Source of the DNA: Falsibacillus albus
GTDB taxonomy: Bacteria; Bacillota; Bacilli; Bacillales; DSM-25281
NCBI RefSeq assembly: GCF_003668575.1
Contig: NZ_RCVZ01000002.1
Coordinates: forward strand, 124,001 to 188,000
Reading direction: 5' to 3'
DNA: 64,000 bases
Below, piece after piece: positions 17,994-26,480 of the stretch (positions within the stretch are counted from its first letter, which is position 1; each line of letters begins with the position of its first letter). Both the position numbers and the translations under genes were made by a program. Under the pieces are notes generated by a model. That model saw nothing but the letters and a program-made list of their open reading frames with translations. It had not been told where the DNA came from and did no database searches.

Positions 17994-19018
17994 TATACAT
18001 TCATCCCTTCTGCAGGCTTGCTGGATTCATAAAGCAAGCATGCCACTTCATGTCCTTTATCTGTCTCAGCCAGCTTTGGTGTGATTTCCATGCATTCAGG
18101 CATAGCCTTCGGACAGCGGTTGGCAAACCTGCATCCGACCTCAGGCATATTTTTCAATGAAGGTACGATCCCTTTGATCGAGCTTAATTCTTCCACTTCC
18201 TCATCCAGCTTCGGTATGGCCCCCATCAACAGTTCTGTATAAGGATGTTTCGGATTATAGAAGAGTGTCTCGACATCCGTTCTTTCAACAATCCTGCCGG
18301 CGTACATGACCACAACCTCATCGCACATTTCAGCCACTACTCCAAGATCATGGGTGATCAAAATGATGGACATGTCATTTACTTCCTGGATTTCTTTAAG
18401 CAATTCGAGAATCTGAGCTTGTACAGTAACATCCAATGCCGTGGTCGGTTCATCCGCTATCAAAAGCTTCGGCTGGCAAGCAATGGATATCGCAATCATG
18501 ACGCGCTGCCTCATCCCGCCGGATAATTGATGGGGATACTCATCGACGATTTTCTCCGGTCTTGATATCCCGACACTTTTCAGAAGCGCGATGCTTTTCA
18601 TCCTTGCCTCTTTTTTCGAGATTTTCATATGATTGAAGAGTGCTTCCTGGACCTGGAAACCGACAGTGAATACTGGATTCAACGAGGTCATCGGCTCCTG
18701 GAAGATCATCGAAATATCTTTTCCACGGACCTTATTCATCTCCCGTTCGGAAAGATTTTCCAGGTTTCTTCCTTCAAACACGACCTCCCCATTGCCGATT
18801 TTACCGATCCCCTTTGGCAGGAGCTTCATGATCGACAGTGACATGACGCTTTTTCCACAGCCTGATTCCCCTACTACGCCCAAAACCTGGCGGCGGTTGA
18901 CTTTAAATGAGACACCATCCACGGCATTGTAATATTTGCCGTCAATGTCAAATGCGGTTTCCAGATTTTTCACCTCAAGCAAAGGTGCATCGTTATGTAT
19001 ATTTGCTTTAACGCTCAT
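17993..19018 (-). CDS. appD: AppD, oligopeptide ABC transporter ATP-binding protein
   Basis: This ATPase subunit has 341 residues. Walker A GESGCGKS is at about 50-57, the signature is the LSGGMRQR variant, Walker B is KLLIADEP. The C-terminus carries the four-cysteine motif ([15 protein letters not shown]...VAC) missing from OppD in this window. It is the first gene of the app operon; AGAGGTG lies five bases before the ATG. Confidence 0.95.
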   Translation of the reverse strand: MSVKANIHNDAPLLEVKNLETAFDIDGKYYNAVDGVSFKVNRRQVLGVVGESGCGKSVMSLSIMKLLPKGIGKIGNGEVVFEGRNLENLSEREMNKVRGKDISMIFQEPMTSLNPVFTVGFQVQEALFNHMKISKKEARMKSIALLKSVGISRPEKIVDEYPHQLSGGMRQRVMIAISIACQPKLLIADEPTTALDVTVQAQILELLKEIQEVNDMSIILITHDLGVVAEMCDEVVVMYAGRIVERTDVETLFYNPKHPYTELLMGAIPKLDEEVEELSSIKGIVPSLKNMPEVGCRFANRCPKAMPECMEITPKLAETDKGHEVACLLYESSKPAEGMNV

Positions 19019-19071
19019 TAGGACACCTCTAAACTTTTTAAATTATCAGTCTATTAATATATTTGAATAAA

Positions 19072-19100
19072 ATACTATTACAAAAATATTACAATTGCAA
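19072..19100 (-). promoter_or_regulatory. Predicted app operon promoter
   Basis: On the minus strand TTGCAA (19095-19100) and TAGTAT (19072-19077) are spaced by 17 bases, about 55 bases before the appD start. The surroundings are very AT-rich, and no convincing CodY box was found. Confidence 0.6.
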
Positions 19101-19141
19101 TATTTTTTTATAATTTTGAATCTTCTATTATTGCAAAAAAC

Positions 19142-19175
19142 AGGAATAAATCCCTTTGTTTAGGGACTTACTCCT
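19142..19175 (-). terminator. yjaZ terminator
   Basis: An imperfect inverted repeat (AGGAATAAATCCCT with AGGGACTTACTCCT) straddles the yjaZ stop. On the minus strand it is followed by GTTTTTTGC. Confidence 0.75.
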
Positions 19176-19953
19176 TTGTAAAAAATTTTTTTAATAGTAA
19201 TTTTTTAGGTGGTAAATCAATCATGGAGACCGTGGAAATGTCGTGTTTCTTCTTATATACTTTAACGATGTAAAACCCCATAGAATATCCCAGCAAATTT
19301 GGCAGGTTCCTTTTTCCAAAAAGCAGATCATCATGGATTGCTTCTTTTTTCTTCACATCAAGCTTTGAAGAAAACCATTTTTCCCAATAAGAATCCAATT
19401 GGGGTTCTTCTATGGCATCACACCATGGACCAAGGTATTTTTCACCGCAACATTCAAGGACTGCATGCTCTGCCAGTCCTTCCAGCAATAATGAATCCAA
19501 AAGCGTATATTCCGTCATTTCCTTTTTGAAATGATTCAACCTGACAGCATGGTGGTATTCATGGATGAAAAGGGATTCCCATTCTTTTTCATCATCCTGC
19601 GGGGACAGGAATAGATACATGATTTCATGGAAGGTGATGCCTGCCCTCCCTCTTGTCTGTCTCATGAGTCTCCTGTTTCCTGTATCGATAGGAAAAATGG
19701 CGATTTTAACGGCTGGGCCATTCCAGAATTTTTTGTATTTTTTATAGTATCTATCAATTTTTTTCCATGCGTTTGCCTCTTTTAGCTGCTCGAAGGTTTC
19801 TTTTGTACGTCTGTTTGGCTGATACATGCCGAACTGCTTTAAATATTTATAGAAAGCCTGCTCTTTATTCAAATTCTCATCGATTTTTTTTAGTATGGCC
19901 GTCGGCTCAAAAAACTGGTCATCCAGCCATTTGTCTGTTTGAAGAACCCCCAT
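19168..19953 (-). CDS. yjaZ: YjaZ, DUF2268 putative zinc metalloprotease
   Basis: This 261-residue protein carries the zincin signature His-Glu-Tyr-His-His (FIHEYHHAVRLNH, near residue 150) followed about 25 residues later by a glutamate helix (LLEGLAEHAV), the third-ligand arrangement of gluzincin-like DUF2268 proteins. There is no signal peptide, so it is probably cytoplasmic. The substrate is unknown. The ATG follows AGGAGGTGC. Its position between fabF and app matches B. subtilis. Confidence 0.87.
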   Translation of the reverse strand: MGVLQTDKWLDDQFFEPTAILKKIDENLNKEQAFYKYLKQFGMYQPNRRTKETFEQLKEANAWKKIDRYYKKYKKFWNGPAVKIAIFPIDTGNRRLMRQTRGRAGITFHEIMYLFLSPQDDEKEWESLFIHEYHHAVRLNHFKKEMTEYTLLDSLLLEGLAEHAVLECCGEKYLGPWCDAIEEPQLDSYWEKWFSSKLDVKKKEAIHDDLLFGKRNLPNLLGYSMGFYIVKVYKKKHDISTVSMIDLPPKKLLLKKFFTKE

Positions 19954-20000
19954 TGTGCACCTCCTGTTTTTTGATACATTGTATGTTTCAATGCATCAAA

Positions 20001-20028
20001 AAAGACAAGGTTCAAAAACCTTGTCTTT
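20001..20028 (-). terminator. Perfect hairpin terminator between fabF and yjaZ
   Basis: Twelve-base arms AAAGACAAGGTT and AACCTTGTCTTT pair without mismatch around a four-base loop, with A/T-runs on both sides. It sits downstream of a first fabF terminator and would act as a second stop. Confidence 0.85.
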
Positions 20029-20084
20029 CTGTTGACCTTTAATATGGATTTTTTTGTAAATTTTATTACAGTTAACAACAATTG

Positions 20085-20125
20085 AGTAATGTTGATTTCC
20101 GCGGATGGATGCTCGCATTCATGTA
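20085..20125 (+). repeat. Fragment of family A intergenic repeat
   Basis: 'gttgatttccgcggatggatgctcgc' resembles the left-middle block of the family A element found elsewhere in the window. Only this short fragment remains. Confidence 0.5.
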
Positions 20126-20141
20126 GTAGTGGAGAACAAAA

Positions 20142-20171
20142 AAAGGTGCCCCATAATTATGGGACACCTTT
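20142..20171 (-). terminator. fabF terminator
   Basis: AAAGGTGCCCC and GGGACACCTTT pair around an eight-base AT loop 17 bases after the fabF stop; the minus-strand read ends in a run of T. Confidence 0.88.
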
Positions 20172-20187
20172 AAAGATATGTTAATCA

Positions 20188-21429
20188 TTAAGCTTCGTAC
20201 TTTTTGAAAACGATTGTTGCATTGTGGCCGCCGAACCCAAGCGAGTTGCTCATTGCAGCATTCAGCTGCTGTTCTCTTGCTTCATGCGGGATATAATCCA
20301 AATCGCATTCCGGATCCGGGGACTCTAAATTGATTGTCGGAGGCATAATGCCTTCCTTCAGGGCCATAATGGTAAAGATTGCTTCAACACCGCCGGCTGC
20401 TCCCAATAAGTGGCCGGTCATTGATTTAGTGGAACTGACGGCAAGCTTATTGGCATGATCACCAAACACTTCCTTGATGGCCATTGTTTCATACTTATCG
20501 TTATATTGTGTGCTTGTGCCATGGGCATTGATATATCCGATATCTTCAGGCGATAAACCGCCATCTTCAATCGCAAGCTTCATCGCCCTTGCGCCGCCTT
20601 CTCCACCTGGAGCTGGGGCAGTAATATGATAGGCATCTCCGGTTGAGCCATATCCGACGATTTCCGCATAGATTTTGGCTCCACGCGCCACTGCGTGCTC
20701 TAGTTCTTCCAGAATAAGAATTCCTGCACCTTCACCTATAACGAATCCGTCGCGATTTGCATCAAACGGGCGGCTCGCCGTTGCAGGTTCGGGATTTGTA
20801 GACAATGCGGTATTCGCACAGAATCCAGCTACTGACATTTTTGTGATCGGTGCCTCAGCCCCGCCGGATACCATGACATCAGCATCGCCTCTTTGGATGA
20901 CCTTGAACGCGTCCCCAATTGAATTCGTACCAGTGGCACAAGCAGTTACCGTACAGGAATTGATTCCTTTGGCACCAAGCATGATGGATACTTGACCAGC
21001 AGCCATATCCGGGATGATCATTGGTACAAAGAATGGGCTAACCCTTCTGTAACCGCGTTTTTGGAAAGTCTCATATTGCTGTTCAAAGGTTTCCATACCG
21101 CCAATACCAGATCCGATCCATACTCCAATACGGTCTGCATTGTCATCGGTTATTTTCAAATCGGCATCATTCACTGCCATCACCGATGCAGCAACGGCAT
21201 AATGAGTGAAGCGGTCCATTTTTCTTGCTTCTTTTCTTTCGAGATACTGCTCAATATCAAAATCCTTTACTTCCGCTGCAACCTTTGCAGGATAATCATC
21301 AGGATTCAATCTTGTCAGCGGACCGACTCCTGATTTACCAGCCAAAGCGTTTTTCCATGTTGTTTCTGCATCATTTCCCAACGGAGATACTGCTCCGATT
21401 CCTGTCACTACTACTCTTCGTTTATTCAT
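20188..21429 (-). CDS. fabF: FabF, beta-ketoacyl-ACP synthase II
   Basis: This condensing enzyme of fatty-acid elongation joins malonyl-ACP to acyl-ACP and has 413 residues. The Cys-His-His triad is visible: Cys in [10 protein letters not shown] (about 165), His in [11 protein letters not shown] (about 304) and His in GHLLGAAGG (about 341). It lies 51 bases after fabH in the same unit and should share its FapR control. The ribosome site is AAGGAGAT. Confidence 0.97.
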   Translation of the reverse strand: MNKRRVVVTGIGAVSPLGNDAETTWKNALAGKSGVGPLTRLNPDDYPAKVAAEVKDFDIEQYLERKEARKMDRFTHYAVAASVMAVNDADLKITDDNADRIGVWIGSGIGGMETFEQQYETFQKRGYRRVSPFFVPMIIPDMAAGQVSIMLGAKGINSCTVTACATGTNSIGDAFKVIQRGDADVMVSGGAEAPITKMSVAGFCANTALSTNPEPATASRPFDANRDGFVIGEGAGILILEELEHAVARGAKIYAEIVGYGSTGDAYHITAPAPGGEGGARAMKLAIEDGGLSPEDIGYINAHGTSTQYNDKYETMAIKEVFGDHANKLAVSSTKSMTGHLLGAAGGVEAIFTIMALKEGIMPPTINLESPDPECDLDYIPHEAREQQLNAAMSNSLGFGGHNATIVFKKYEA

Positions 21430-21480
21430 ATTATTCCATCTCCTTTTATCAATACAAGAAGATCATCGATACATCTTCAA

Positions 21481-22419
21481 TTATTTTCCCCATTTGATGG
21501 CAAGCGCTCCCCAAGTGAGGCCGCCGCCGAAACCAACCATTACGATGACATCATCATCCTTGATGTTGCCTTCCTCCAATTCCTCCACAAGGGAAATTGG
21601 AATGGATGCGGCTGAAGTGTTTCCATACTTATGCACAGTCTTGGACATCTTTTCTTCAGGAAGATCCAGTCTCTGCCTGGACGATTCCATAATCCGGATA
21701 TTCGCCTGATGCGGTATCAGATAGTCGACATCTTCTTTGGTCAATCCGGCTTTCTCAATAACATTGATACATGATTCACCCATTTGTCTAACGGCGAATT
21801 TGAATACTTCCCTGCCGTTCATGTAAATATGTTTCCCGTCTTGGAATAAATGCTTGCCGCCTGTTCCATCAGCTCCTAATTCAAAGGATAAAATCCCTCT
21901 TCCTTCAGAGACATTTCCAATGATTGCCGCACCTGCTCCGTCTCCGAATAGGACAGCCGTATTGCGGTCCTCCCAATTCGTGATCTTGGAGAGCTTTTCA
22001 ACACCGACTACTAAGATATTATCATAAGTGCCAGTCTCGATGAATTGTTTAGCCGTAACGACTCCATACATAAACCCTGCACATGCAGCGCTGATATCCA
22101 TTGCTGCGGCTCTTTTTGCTCCCAATCTCTCTTGAAGGATTGTTGCTACGCTTGGGAATGGGCGGTCAGGCGTAACCGTCGCTACCAGAATCATATCGAT
22201 TTCCTCTGCATCAATCCCTGAATTTTTGATGGCATTCAATGCAGCTTCGTATGCCATGTCGGAAGTATTGATGGAATCGTCCGCAATCCTGCGTTCCTCG
22301 ATTCCTGTTCTTGTCCTGATCCATTCATCGGATGTATCCACTATTTTCTCTAAATCTGCATTTGTTAATACTTTTTCCGGAACATATCTTCCTATTCCGA
22401 TGAAACCTGCATTCTTCAT
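21481..22419 (-). CDS. fabH: FabH, beta-ketoacyl-ACP synthase III
   Basis: This enzyme starts fatty-acid synthesis by condensing an acyl-CoA (branched in Bacillus) with malonyl-ACP; 312 residues. The triad is present: Cys in [10 protein letters not shown] (about 113), His in IPHQANIRI and Asn in [11 protein letters not shown]. The frame is open ten codons further upstream to 22449, but GAAGGGA lies before the ATG at 22419, where homologues begin. B. subtilis has two FabH paralogues; the position next to fabF matches fabHA. Confidence 0.96.
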   Translation of the reverse strand: MKNAGFIGIGRYVPEKVLTNADLEKIVDTSDEWIRTRTGIEERRIADDSINTSDMAYEAALNAIKNSGIDAEEIDMILVATVTPDRPFPSVATILQERLGAKRAAAMDISAACAGFMYGVVTAKQFIETGTYDNILVVGVEKLSKITNWEDRNTAVLFGDGAGAAIIGNVSEGRGILSFELGADGTGGKHLFQDGKHIYMNGREVFKFAVRQMGESCINVIEKAGLTKEDVDYLIPHQANIRIMESSRQRLDLPEEKMSKTVHKYGNTSAASIPISLVEELEEGNIKDDDVIVMVGFGGGLTWGALAIKWGK

Positions 22420-22480
22420 GAAAGGAATCCCTTCTTTCGAATAAATCATATTTCTATAAACTTATTTTTAATATCAATTA

Positions 22481-22525
22481 TTATGACTTGGTACTAATTT
22501 TATCTAAAATGATTTAGACTTGCAA
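22481..22525 (-). promoter_or_regulatory. fabH promoter with FapR-like operator
   Basis: On the minus strand TTGCAA (22520-22525) and TAAAAT (22497-22502) are 17 bases apart. Immediately downstream, 22481-22498 reads ATTAGTACCAAGTCATAA: the left half of the FapR consensus (TTAGTACC) is perfect and the right half is partly conserved. FapR represses fabHA-fabF and is released by malonyl-CoA, so this placement fits. Confidence 0.75.
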
Positions 22526-22617
22526 ACATTATTTATTGCATACTATTTCATTCGTCCATACCACTCTGCACACATGCCATATAAATAGTATAAGGACAAT
22601 GATGGAGGTGAAATTTC

Positions 22618-22869
22618 TTGGCTGCTGAAAATATGCAAGGACAAAATCAACAGAAGCATCCTTTTGACATCATGGTGTTTGGCCAGAGAGAGAATAATGA
22701 AATCCAAGAAATGAAACAAGAGTCGAATATGGATGCCGTTCTCAATGGTATCGACATCGATGAAATGATGGGCCATATTGATTCGCTCGTCGATTCATTT
22801 TCGTATTTTAAACCATACTTTAAAAAAATGACTCCTCTTATTGACATATTTAAACAATCCGTCAAATAG
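22618..22869 (+). CDS. yjzB: YjzB-like small protein
   Basis: This 83-residue acidic, soluble protein has no recognised domain. The first 35 residues are rich in Gln, Asn and Glu; the rest (DEMMGHIDSLVDSFSYFKPYFKKMTPLIDIFKQ) looks amphipathic and helical. The start is TTG, fixed by GGAGGTG seven bases upstream. Position and size fit yjzB, found beside fabHA in B. subtilis; that assignment rests on synteny. Confidence 0.65.
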   Translation: MAAENMQGQNQQKHPFDIMVFGQRENNEIQEMKQESNMDAVLNGIDIDEMMGHIDSLVDSFSYFKPYFKKMTPLIDIFKQSVK

Positions 22870-22889
22870 ATCAGAAGGTATGAGAAGGA

Positions 22890-23022
22890 CAGTAACAAGG
22901 GCTTTCTTTTTGTAAGTTGTTCCCTCCGGATTCTCGCCCCTTCCGCTCCAATCAACACCCTATGATGAATGCTTATCAAAATAACCATAAATAACAACAA
23001 ACTTTGAGAAAACAGCCTTACG
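22890..23022 (+). repeat. Family A intergenic repeat, right half
   Basis: The right half of the element is present: 'ttccctccggattctcgccccttccgctccaatcaac', then 'atgatgaat', and the terminal 'aacaacaaactttgagaaaacagcctta'. The left half is missing. Confidence 0.7.
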
Positions 23023-23023
23023 A

Positions 23024-23110
23024 AAAGAAAAAGGGCGACTATGCTGCAGAATCACTCGTATGCCAGTGTAGCCATACGAGTGACTCTGCAATAAGTCTGC
23101 CCTTTATTGT
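23024..23110 (-). terminator. Unusually long hairpin terminator of comZ
   Basis: GCAGAATCACTCGTATG pairs with CATACGAGTGACTCTGC (16 of 17 bases) around a ten-base loop. The stem is extended by outer pairs (AGGGCGACT with AGTCTGCCCT) and ends in a T-run on the minus strand. It lies at the comZ stop. Confidence 0.85.
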
Positions 23111-23289
23111 TTCAATGCATCCTGTCTGCCCATTTCATAGGCCTCATTCATGACCTTCGTGAACAATTCCATGAATGGCTGGATCATTTCCATTGATAAT
23201 TCCACTCCGGATTCTTCTAATTGCTGCTTCGCTTCAGGTAGATACTTCATTGCGATCTGCATGAATTCCATTGATTTGCCTTCGTTCAT
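23104..23289 (-). CDS. comZ: ComZ, late-competence regulator
   Basis: This 61-residue helical protein matches ComZ, which in B. subtilis restrains comG expression. It contains the family pattern MEFMQIAMKYLPEAKQQLEESGVELSMEMIQP and a C-terminal helix (FTKVMNEAYEMGRQDALKQ). It lies 11 bases after med with a strong GGAGG ribosome site, so med-comZ is an operon, as in B. subtilis. Confidence 0.92.
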   Translation of the reverse strand: MNEGKSMEFMQIAMKYLPEAKQQLEESGVELSMEMIQPFMELFTKVMNEAYEMGRQDALKQ

Positions 23290-23300
23290 TGTTATTCCTC

Positions 23301-24254
23301 CTAGTGCGGTTTAGGTAGTTTTCCCGTGTTCTTGTAAGTCGAGATAAGTTGATTGATTTTTTCTTCAAATGGCTGATCCACTAAGTGGCTGTATGTCCCC
23401 ATTGAGATGACATCATCCGGGAAGTCAAAGGTAAGATTCCCGGATTTTAATTTTCCTTGAGAAAATTTTTGTGCAACCAGCTCATACAGCTTCGGTACAT
23501 GCTGCACCGTGCTTGTCAGGACAGTGGATTCTCCCAGATCTGATTGATCGGATACATATCCGATGGCATAGAGTCCTTTAGACTTCAATTGTTCGATTAC
23601 AGGAACATTATACCCGTCCCCTGCCGGATACACAACGTCTACGCCTTGGGAAATCAAATCATTTAAGTACCGGATGGCGGTATCGCGATCATCCCAATTA
23701 TTCACATATTTAACATTGACCTGGACATTTTTATCCTCGGCCTTTGCCCCCTCGATGAACCCTTTCACTTCAGGCTGCCAATCAAATGCAGCAATAATTC
23801 CGATCTGTTTTGTTTTGGTCATATGGGCAGCAGTCATCCCTCCGAAAAAACCCATTGCGTGACCTTTGAAGTTCAAGCTTGTCGTGTTTTTTTCGGTGGC
23901 ATCTCCATTAAAGCAAACAAAATGGATCTTTGGATATTTATGGGCGATTTTGTTGAAGTATGGCGCATATTCACTGCCATGCCCAAAGATGAGATTGACC
24001 CCTTTTTGTTTAAAGTCTTTAACTGCCCTGTCTACCATGATCTCTGAATCTATCCCCTCTTTGTAGTACACGTCTACATTAAAACGGGACTGAATATTCA
24101 ACATGCCTTTATAGCCTTTTGTCCCCCAGACCTGGTCACTGATCGTTTCTGGAACAAGCAGCCCGACTTTTTTCAATTTTCCATGATCTGCATTTTCGGA
24201 GCAGCTAGTTAAGAAAATAATAATTAGTAAGATAGGAAGGCACTTTTTGTACAA
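23301..24254 (-). CDS. med: Med, BMP-family lipoprotein and competence regulator
   Basis: The 317-residue product has a signal peptide with lipobox Leu-Thr-Ser-Cys (Cys at 18) and a basic-membrane-protein (Bmp/PnrA-type) periplasmic-binding fold: KKVGLLVPETISDQVWGTKGYKGM at the start, then FGHGSEYAPYF and VYPAGDGYNVPV. In B. subtilis Med raises comK transcription. The start is TTG, supported by AAAGGAG ten bases upstream. Whether it binds a nucleoside ligand is not known from sequence. Confidence 0.9.
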   Translation of the reverse strand: MYKKCLPILLIIIFLTSCSENADHGKLKKVGLLVPETISDQVWGTKGYKGMLNIQSRFNVDVYYKEGIDSEIMVDRAVKDFKQKGVNLIFGHGSEYAPYFNKIAHKYPKIHFVCFNGDATEKNTTSLNFKGHAMGFFGGMTAAHMTKTKQIGIIAAFDWQPEVKGFIEGAKAEDKNVQVNVKYVNNWDDRDTAIRYLNDLISQGVDVVYPAGDGYNVPVIEQLKSKGLYAIGYVSDQSDLGESTVLTSTVQHVPKLYELVAQKFSQGKLKSGNLTFDFPDDVISMGTYSHLVDQPFEEKINQLISTYKNTGKLPKPH

Positions 24255-24362
24255 ATTTCAGCAACTCCTTTAAGCTAACCAAATTGCTTTAGCATGAACG
24301 ATTACGATTCACCCATAAACAATTCCTATTCTACCTTTCATTTCAAAATATGAAAAGAGTTA

Positions 24363-25166
24363 CTAATCCCCTTTTCCCATCTGGGACTCTTGCCATGTTT
24401 TTTGACGTTCCAATCCCTCTTCAATAGACAGCGGACTTTTGACAGATAAAGAAATATGCGCTGAATCTCTTTTAAATGGCTTCATTTCATCTATAGTAAC
24501 CTTGAATTTTTCATCCAGGTATTTTAAACCATTCAGCCATTCATTTTTGCGTCCACTATTCAGTACCACATCAAAATCATCATCGGTTTCTTCCAAATAG
24601 GTCAAAACAGCATTTGCAGCGTCATCGATAAATATCGCATCAGGTGGTGAATCGCTGCATTCTCCCAAACAGAGAGGATGTTTATTTTCAATGAGTTTAT
24701 AAAAAGCAAACGCGGAAGGCTGCCATGGACCATAGATGGTCGGCAAGAAAACCTTGATCAAGGATTTTGCAGATTTAACTGAATCAAATGCTCTATCAGC
24801 TTCATTTTGATGCTCTGACAGCAGCGGCCGATGCGGCTCCAGCAGCACACAGCGGTTATTCCCAAGATTGGACACGCCGCCGAATTTGTCATTTAAGCTC
24901 ATTAGTCCATCTGCATTATTGGTGCTGATGTAATCATAGATAGGGATGAAGAAATAGCTTGACTCTGTTCCGCTTGGGTTCCATTCATCAAATGGGATAT
25001 ATCGAATATTGGAATTACGCCCAAATTCAAGCCATTTTTCTTCCTGAACGCCGGTAAACCATTCCTCGTGGTCAACTGCAGTCACAGTGTACCCTCTATT
25101 TAAAAGTTCTTTGCAAAATGCAAATCCGATAAATTGACCTGCACATAAAACTACAGCTTGCTCCAT
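24363..25166 (-). CDS. yjaV: YjaV, NAD(P)-binding-fold protein
   Basis: This 267-residue protein appears related to extended-SDR/epimerase proteins. The N-terminal strand reads VVLCAGQFIGFAFCKELLNRGYTVTAVD, where the usual GxxGxxG is degraded to GxFxGxA. No clear YxxxK catalytic pair is seen (YGPWQPSAFAFYKLIENK is the nearest), though YxxxK is formally present in FYKL context only weakly. An enzymatic role is therefore doubtful. The position before med fits B. subtilis yjaV. Confidence 0.7.
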   Translation of the reverse strand: MEQAVVLCAGQFIGFAFCKELLNRGYTVTAVDHEEWFTGVQEEKWLEFGRNSNIRYIPFDEWNPSGTESSYFFIPIYDYISTNNADGLMSLNDKFGGVSNLGNNRCVLLEPHRPLLSEHQNEADRAFDSVKSAKSLIKVFLPTIYGPWQPSAFAFYKLIENKHPLCLGECSDSPPDAIFIDDAANAVLTYLEETDDDFDVVLNSGRKNEWLNGLKYLDEKFKVTIDEMKPFKRDSAHISLSVKSPLSIEEGLERQKTWQESQMGKGD

Positions 25167-25256
25167 CTTTTCGAAGCCCCCTCAATATCGATATTACTGT
25201 ATCGTATGCGGGACTTCTTCATTTCTTTCATTTTCCATTGGCTATTTTCTCGGCGA

Positions 25257-26000
25257 TTATAAATCAGCCTCGTTCATTTGAAGAAGTTTGAGGACTTTCC
25301 GTGTCATAAGCACCCTTTTTTCAGGAAGAAGATACTGTATCGTAATCGGGAGTTTTCTTTCCAAGCGAAAATGATAAAGACACTTGATGTACTCCTGCTG
25401 ACTTTCATAGCGGCTTCTCTCAACCAGGCTGATAATCGATAAGGGACAATGGGTGTCATGAAGGACTTTTGTTTCCTGTTCATGCTGTATTATTTTATCC
25501 ATGACCAAGGATTTGTCCACTTGGTAGCTGCTGCTAAGCTCTGAAACTAATTTCTTATAATAAAATTTCTTTTCCTGCTCCTGTTCGACATGACTCTTGA
25601 GCGACAGGCAAGGAGCGATGAAGACGACAGACCTGATCTTATGATCCATGACGTTCAACAGCCTTGGTACAGCCGCTGCTCCCATCCCTTCGGCAAGCAC
25701 ATGGATTTTATCATTTAGGATTTCCTGCTTCATGACAATATGATAAAGGGTATGCGCCAACTCTACAGCTCTTTCGCTCCCCCAGTGCCTTCCGCCATAA
25801 TTCGAATAAAATACGATATATCCTGAATCGGTTAACTCCTGAATCATTTTCTTCCTGCCAATATTTTGTGTCCAAAAGCTTTGAGCTTCATCAACGAAAT
25901 GCTGGACATCACCAAAAATCATCACCGCAAAGCCATTCGGCTTTTCAGGGTAATGGATCATACACCATTCATGTTCAATTTGAAAAGTTCGCTGCATCAT
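25257..26000 (-). CDS. yjaU: YjaU, alpha/beta-hydrolase-like protein
   Basis: This 247-residue protein looks like an alpha/beta hydrolase. The expected nucleophile elbow (G-x-S-x-G) after strand 5 reads AEGMGAAAV, without a serine, so it may be catalytically inactive or binding-only. The open frame starts at 26057, but AAAGGAGAA precedes the ATG pair at 26000, which is preferred. It is on the same strand as yjaV, about 90 bases away. Confidence 0.68.
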   Translation of the reverse strand: MMQRTFQIEHEWCMIHYPEKPNGFAVMIFGDVQHFVDEAQSFWTQNIGRKKMIQELTDSGYIVFYSNYGGRHWGSERAVELAHTLYHIVMKQEILNDKIHVLAEGMGAAAVPRLLNVMDHKIRSVVFIAPCLSLKSHVEQEQEKKFYYKKLVSELSSSYQVDKSLVMDKIIQHEQETKVLHDTHCPLSIISLVERSRYESQQEYIKCLYHFRLERKLPITIQYLLPEKRVLMTRKVLKLLQMNEADL

Positions 26001-26227
26001 AAGGAATTCTCCTTTTGCAAAATGAGTCATAATAATGTATGAAATGGTTTTCGTCAATGTATGGGACAGAGCCTATTTGTCTGCAAGAATGCGTAAAGAA
26101 AAGGTTTTCAAATTTTTCGTTAAAAATATTTATTAATTGGCATGGCTGTGATACTATGTAACGAGAAACTTATCAATTTCTTTGATTTACATATGATCGG
26201 CTTGAAAGCTTGAAACGAGGTGAAGAA

Positions 26228-26410
26228 ATGAGATATATTTGGACTTTTCTTTGGACTTTTCTTTTAATTCAGATGGTTACCTATGTAGTTGGATCCATGA
26301 GCGGCACTTCTTATCACTTCTCAACCGGATTGGTTCTATCTCTTGTTACCACTGTGCTGATTTTCATCGTGCCAGCATTGATACCAAACGACACGATCGA
26401 ACACGAATAA
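26228..26410 (+). CDS. yjzD: YjzD, DUF2929 small membrane protein
   Basis: This 60-residue protein has two membrane spans (about 4-22 and 32-52) and matches DUF2929 (MRYIWTFLWTFLLIQMVTYVVGSM). GAGGTG lies five bases before the ATG at 26228; an earlier GTG/ATG at 26210 is unlikely. It converges on clpB with a shared terminator. The function is unknown. Confidence 0.8.
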   Translation: MRYIWTFLWTFLLIQMVTYVVGSMSGTSYHFSTGLVLSLVTTVLIFIVPALIPNDTIEHE

Positions 26411-26423
26411 AAATTCATTTTTT

Positions 26424-26459
26424 AAAAAAAGGGGGCTCAAATGAGTCACCCCTTTTTTT
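26424..26459. terminator. Bidirectional terminator between yjzD and clpB
   Basis: A GGGG...CCCC stem with CTCA/TGAG inner pairing is flanked by A7 on the left and T7 on the right, so it can stop transcripts from both convergent genes. Confidence 0.82.
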
Positions 26460-26480
26460 GTTTCTATCGCTGATTTTTCT

